NCBI GenBank assembly: GCA_035288785.1
Contig: DATDZF010000019.1
Span: 1-7,141, forward strand
Source of the DNA: JACRGC01 sp035288785
Lineage (GTDB): Archaea; Micrarchaeota; Micrarchaeia; Norongarragalinales; SBBD01
DNA: 7,141 nt
Direction of reading: 5' to 3'
Each line of letters starts with the position of its first letter. The stretch's first letter is position 1. The notes beneath the pieces are model-generated. The model saw only the letters and a program-made list of their open reading frames with translations. It was not told where the DNA came from and ran no database searches. Below, piece after piece: positions 5,821 through 7,141 of this stretch. A program made the position numbers and the translations under genes.

Positions 5821-5932
5821 TGACGCTTATTATTCTTGATGGAAATAGTTGGAGCCTCCATTGCGCCACCATATTAAACTAATTCGTGAAAAAGGGATGC
5901 ATGGACCGGAATTAAACTTTGCAACAAAACCC

Positions 5933-5940
5933 TAATTAAA
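5933..5940 (+). promoter_or_regulatory. Likely TATA element of the gene at 5961
   Basis: TAATTAAA is centred about 24-25 nt upstream of the ATG at 5961, slightly short of the usual distance but within range for a leaderless start. A similar ATTAAAC at 5911-5917 lies too far upstream to give a leaderless message. Confidence 0.55.
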
Positions 5941-5960
5941 CTCCCCGGCATAGCCCTTCC

Positions 5961-6779
5961 ATGCGCGAGATCAAATGCTTTTCCCTCTCCTCCATCCAAA
6001 ATGAGGCGCTCCGGAAGAAACTGGAGGCAGACGTTAAGAAATACCGGAGGGGGCTGCTGGGCGGCATCCTGATCTTCGGCTTGTCCGCCGTGCCCATCAT
6101 AATTTTCTATATTTTCTACCTCTTCATCTTTTTTGGCATTTCCCTCATTTTGCACGTCAGTTTGGAGCCTTTAAGGGCGCAACTGGGTGCGTTGTTGGGG
6201 GAATTTCTAGGGTACGGGCTCTCCTATCTGCTAGAATTTGCCCTGAATGCTTTCCTGATTTCAGCGCCCTTCCTGCTCTATTGGAGATTCACGAAAAGCG
6301 CCCTTAAAACCTACATCCGGGATTATTTCGCGAAAAATCCCTGCATAGCAGAGAAGGCTTACATTCTGGACAATTACTCGGAATTCTACTCGGTTTCGAG
6401 TAAATCCGAGGAGGATGGGAAAACCGTCAAGCTTGCCGATTCATTCCTTAAAAAATACTCCCCGGGCGCCGGCGGCGTCGAGCAGATGGCCCAGACGGAG
6501 TATCAATACGGGGTGGTTTATTCCCGGATGGCAAGGCGCGACCTGCCCCTTGGCACTGGCATCCTTTCAGGAATGCGCAATTCGGTCGGGAAGGCGGATG
6601 ACGGCATTTTGAAGGTGTATGCGTTCACCATGTATGCAATAACCGTCGGAATCAGCCCGGACCGTATCGATTCGATAATAATCACTGATGACGCCGGTGC
6701 AGCTGAAATCGAGAAGAAGCTCACTATCGGCCCCCTTGCGGACAAATACGTGTTTTACGAGTACTGGAGGAAGGATTGA
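5961..6779 (+). CDS. Membrane-anchored protein with a C-terminal soluble domain, unknown function
   Basis: 272 residues. An amphipathic charged N-terminal helix (about 10-30, many Lys/Arg/Glu) is followed by two long hydrophobic stretches: about 34-66 (very rich in Ile, Phe and Tyr) and about 78-108, each long enough for one tilted or two short membrane helices. Basic residues flank both (KKYRR before, RFTKSALK after), which suggests that both ends are cytosolic. The C-terminal half, about 115-272, is a soluble alpha/beta region with strands such as KVYAFTMYAITVGI and DSIIITDD and no catalytic signature that I recognise. TGA at 6777-6779 is followed by an 88-bp gap before the convergent gene. 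The start is the first ATG after the TATA-like element and has no Shine-Dalgarno. The unknown N-terminal topology leaves the side of the soluble domain uncertain. Confidence 0.7.
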   Translation: MREIKCFSLSSIQNEALRKKLEADVKKYRRGLLGGILIFGLSAVPIIIFYIFYLFIFFGISLILHVSLEPLRAQLGALLGEFLGYGLSYLLEFALNAFLISAPFLLYWRFTKSALKTYIRDYFAKNPCIAEKAYILDNYSEFYSVSSKSEEDGKTVKLADSFLKKYSPGAGGVEQMAQTEYQYGVVYSRMARRDLPLGTGILSGMRNSVGKADDGILKVYAFTMYAITVGISPDRIDSIIITDDAGAAEIEKKLTIGPLADKYVFYEYWRKD

Positions 6780-6867
6780 GAGAATAGGCGTATCAAAATG
6801 GACGAACCTGGCCACGAGCGGCTTTTAGAACCTTTCCCGCCATTCAAAAAGGCTAGCCAACGTGGGT

Positions 6868-7141
6868 TCAACCCGGGTTTATCTTGCGGAATTTGATTGT
6901 AATATTCCCTTTGTGCTCGGTTTGCTTCTGATAATAGCCCTCCTTCACATACTCCGGATGCAAATCAAGGAACAGCAAGGCGGCATCCGTCACCTCGCCC
7001 CTGTGGGCCTCGTTTTCTGCCACATAATTGGAAAGGATTGCCCTTTTGGCTCTAATCCAACCGCCGCTAACCCTGACGTTGATGTTATGCATCTTTGCCC
7101 AACGCGAAAAATGCGAATATATGTCCTCACCTTTAGCCCTC
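6868..7141 (-). CDS. C-terminal part of a small unknown protein, 5' end beyond the window
   Basis: The minus-strand frame is open from the right edge to the TGA at 6870-6868 (at least 90 residues). The ATG at 7092 is probably internal, because in-frame sequence upstream (AKGEDIYSHFSRWAKMHNI) has the same character and no stop. The protein looks helical and basic in the middle (GGWIRAKRAILSNYVAENEA), then has the segment DLHPEYVKEGYYQKQTEHKG and an ending ITIKFRKINPG that reads as a beta strand. The 'E-H-K-G-x-I-x-I-K-F' tail recalls the C-terminal strand of some phage small terminase subunits, but the length and the rest give no support beyond that, so no function is assigned. Confidence 0.55.
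   Translation of the reverse strand, partial: RAKGEDIYSHFSRWAKMHNINVRVSGGWIRAKRAILSNYVAENEAHRGEVTDAALLFLDLHPEYVKEGYYQKQTEHKGNITIKFRKINPG

Noticed and set aside
5817..5823. GTGATGA resembling box C of another C/D RNA
   Set aside because: It overlaps the stop codon of the membrane protein gene and no CTGA follows at a suitable distance.
2549..5850. Shared 12-mer TGGAAATAGTTG near 2550 and 5840
   Set aside because: A single 12-nt match is expected about once in a window of this length.
6861..6880. GGGTTCAACCC as a tRNA T-arm, and the nearby palindromes GGCTAGCC and AACCCGGGTT
   Set aside because: Only three stem pairs form and no other arm is present; the segment is the end of the minus-strand gene, and short palindromes of this size are common.

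Overview
The window looks archaeal. Most protein genes have an A/T-rich TATA-like element centred about 24-27 nt upstream of the start codon and no Shine-Dalgarno sequence, the arrangement expected of leaderless archaeal transcripts. Other signs are a RecA/RadB-like ATPase fragment, a small protein with the archaeal-looking N-terminal motif MGRTVPSYR, and a box C/D guide RNA, a class found in Archaea and eukaryotes but not in bacteria. Base composition is close to 50% GC by eye. I cannot place the organism more precisely; an uncultivated lineage is plausible because few proteins are recognisable.

Layout. 1-446 (+): C-terminal part of a RecA/RadB-like ATPase cut by the window edge. 593-1954 (+): secreted lipoprotein with a predicted right-handed beta-helix and a C-terminal dockerin-type calcium-binding pair. 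1955-2642: a 688-bp stretch without a convincing protein gene but rich in RNA-like structure. It holds a TATA-like element, nested hairpins (2101-2250), a box C/D sRNA with a very long terminal stem (2251-2345), and a second structured patch with two related palindromes (2393-2449). 2643-2948 (+): small helical conserved archaeal-type protein. 3100-4878 (-): a 592-residue protein of unknown function, convergent with the previous gene, with a 'DLKPGDRIL' segment and a possible helix-turn-helix. 5092-5820 (+) and 5961-6779 (+): two unrelated membrane proteins, each with its own TATA element. 6868-7141 (-): C-terminal part of a small unknown protein cut by the right edge.

The genes do not form an obvious operon; nearly every one has its own promoter, and strands switch at about 2950-3100, 4880-5090 and 6780-6868. 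The best candidate for something undescribed is the 2.1-2.45 kb RNA region: the C/D RNA has all four boxes, kink-turn geometry and an in-register 16-position terminal helix, and sits directly downstream of an unidentified folded element that may be part of the same transcript. The 592-residue orphan protein is the second candidate. No CRISPR array, insertion sequence, tRNA or rRNA was seen.
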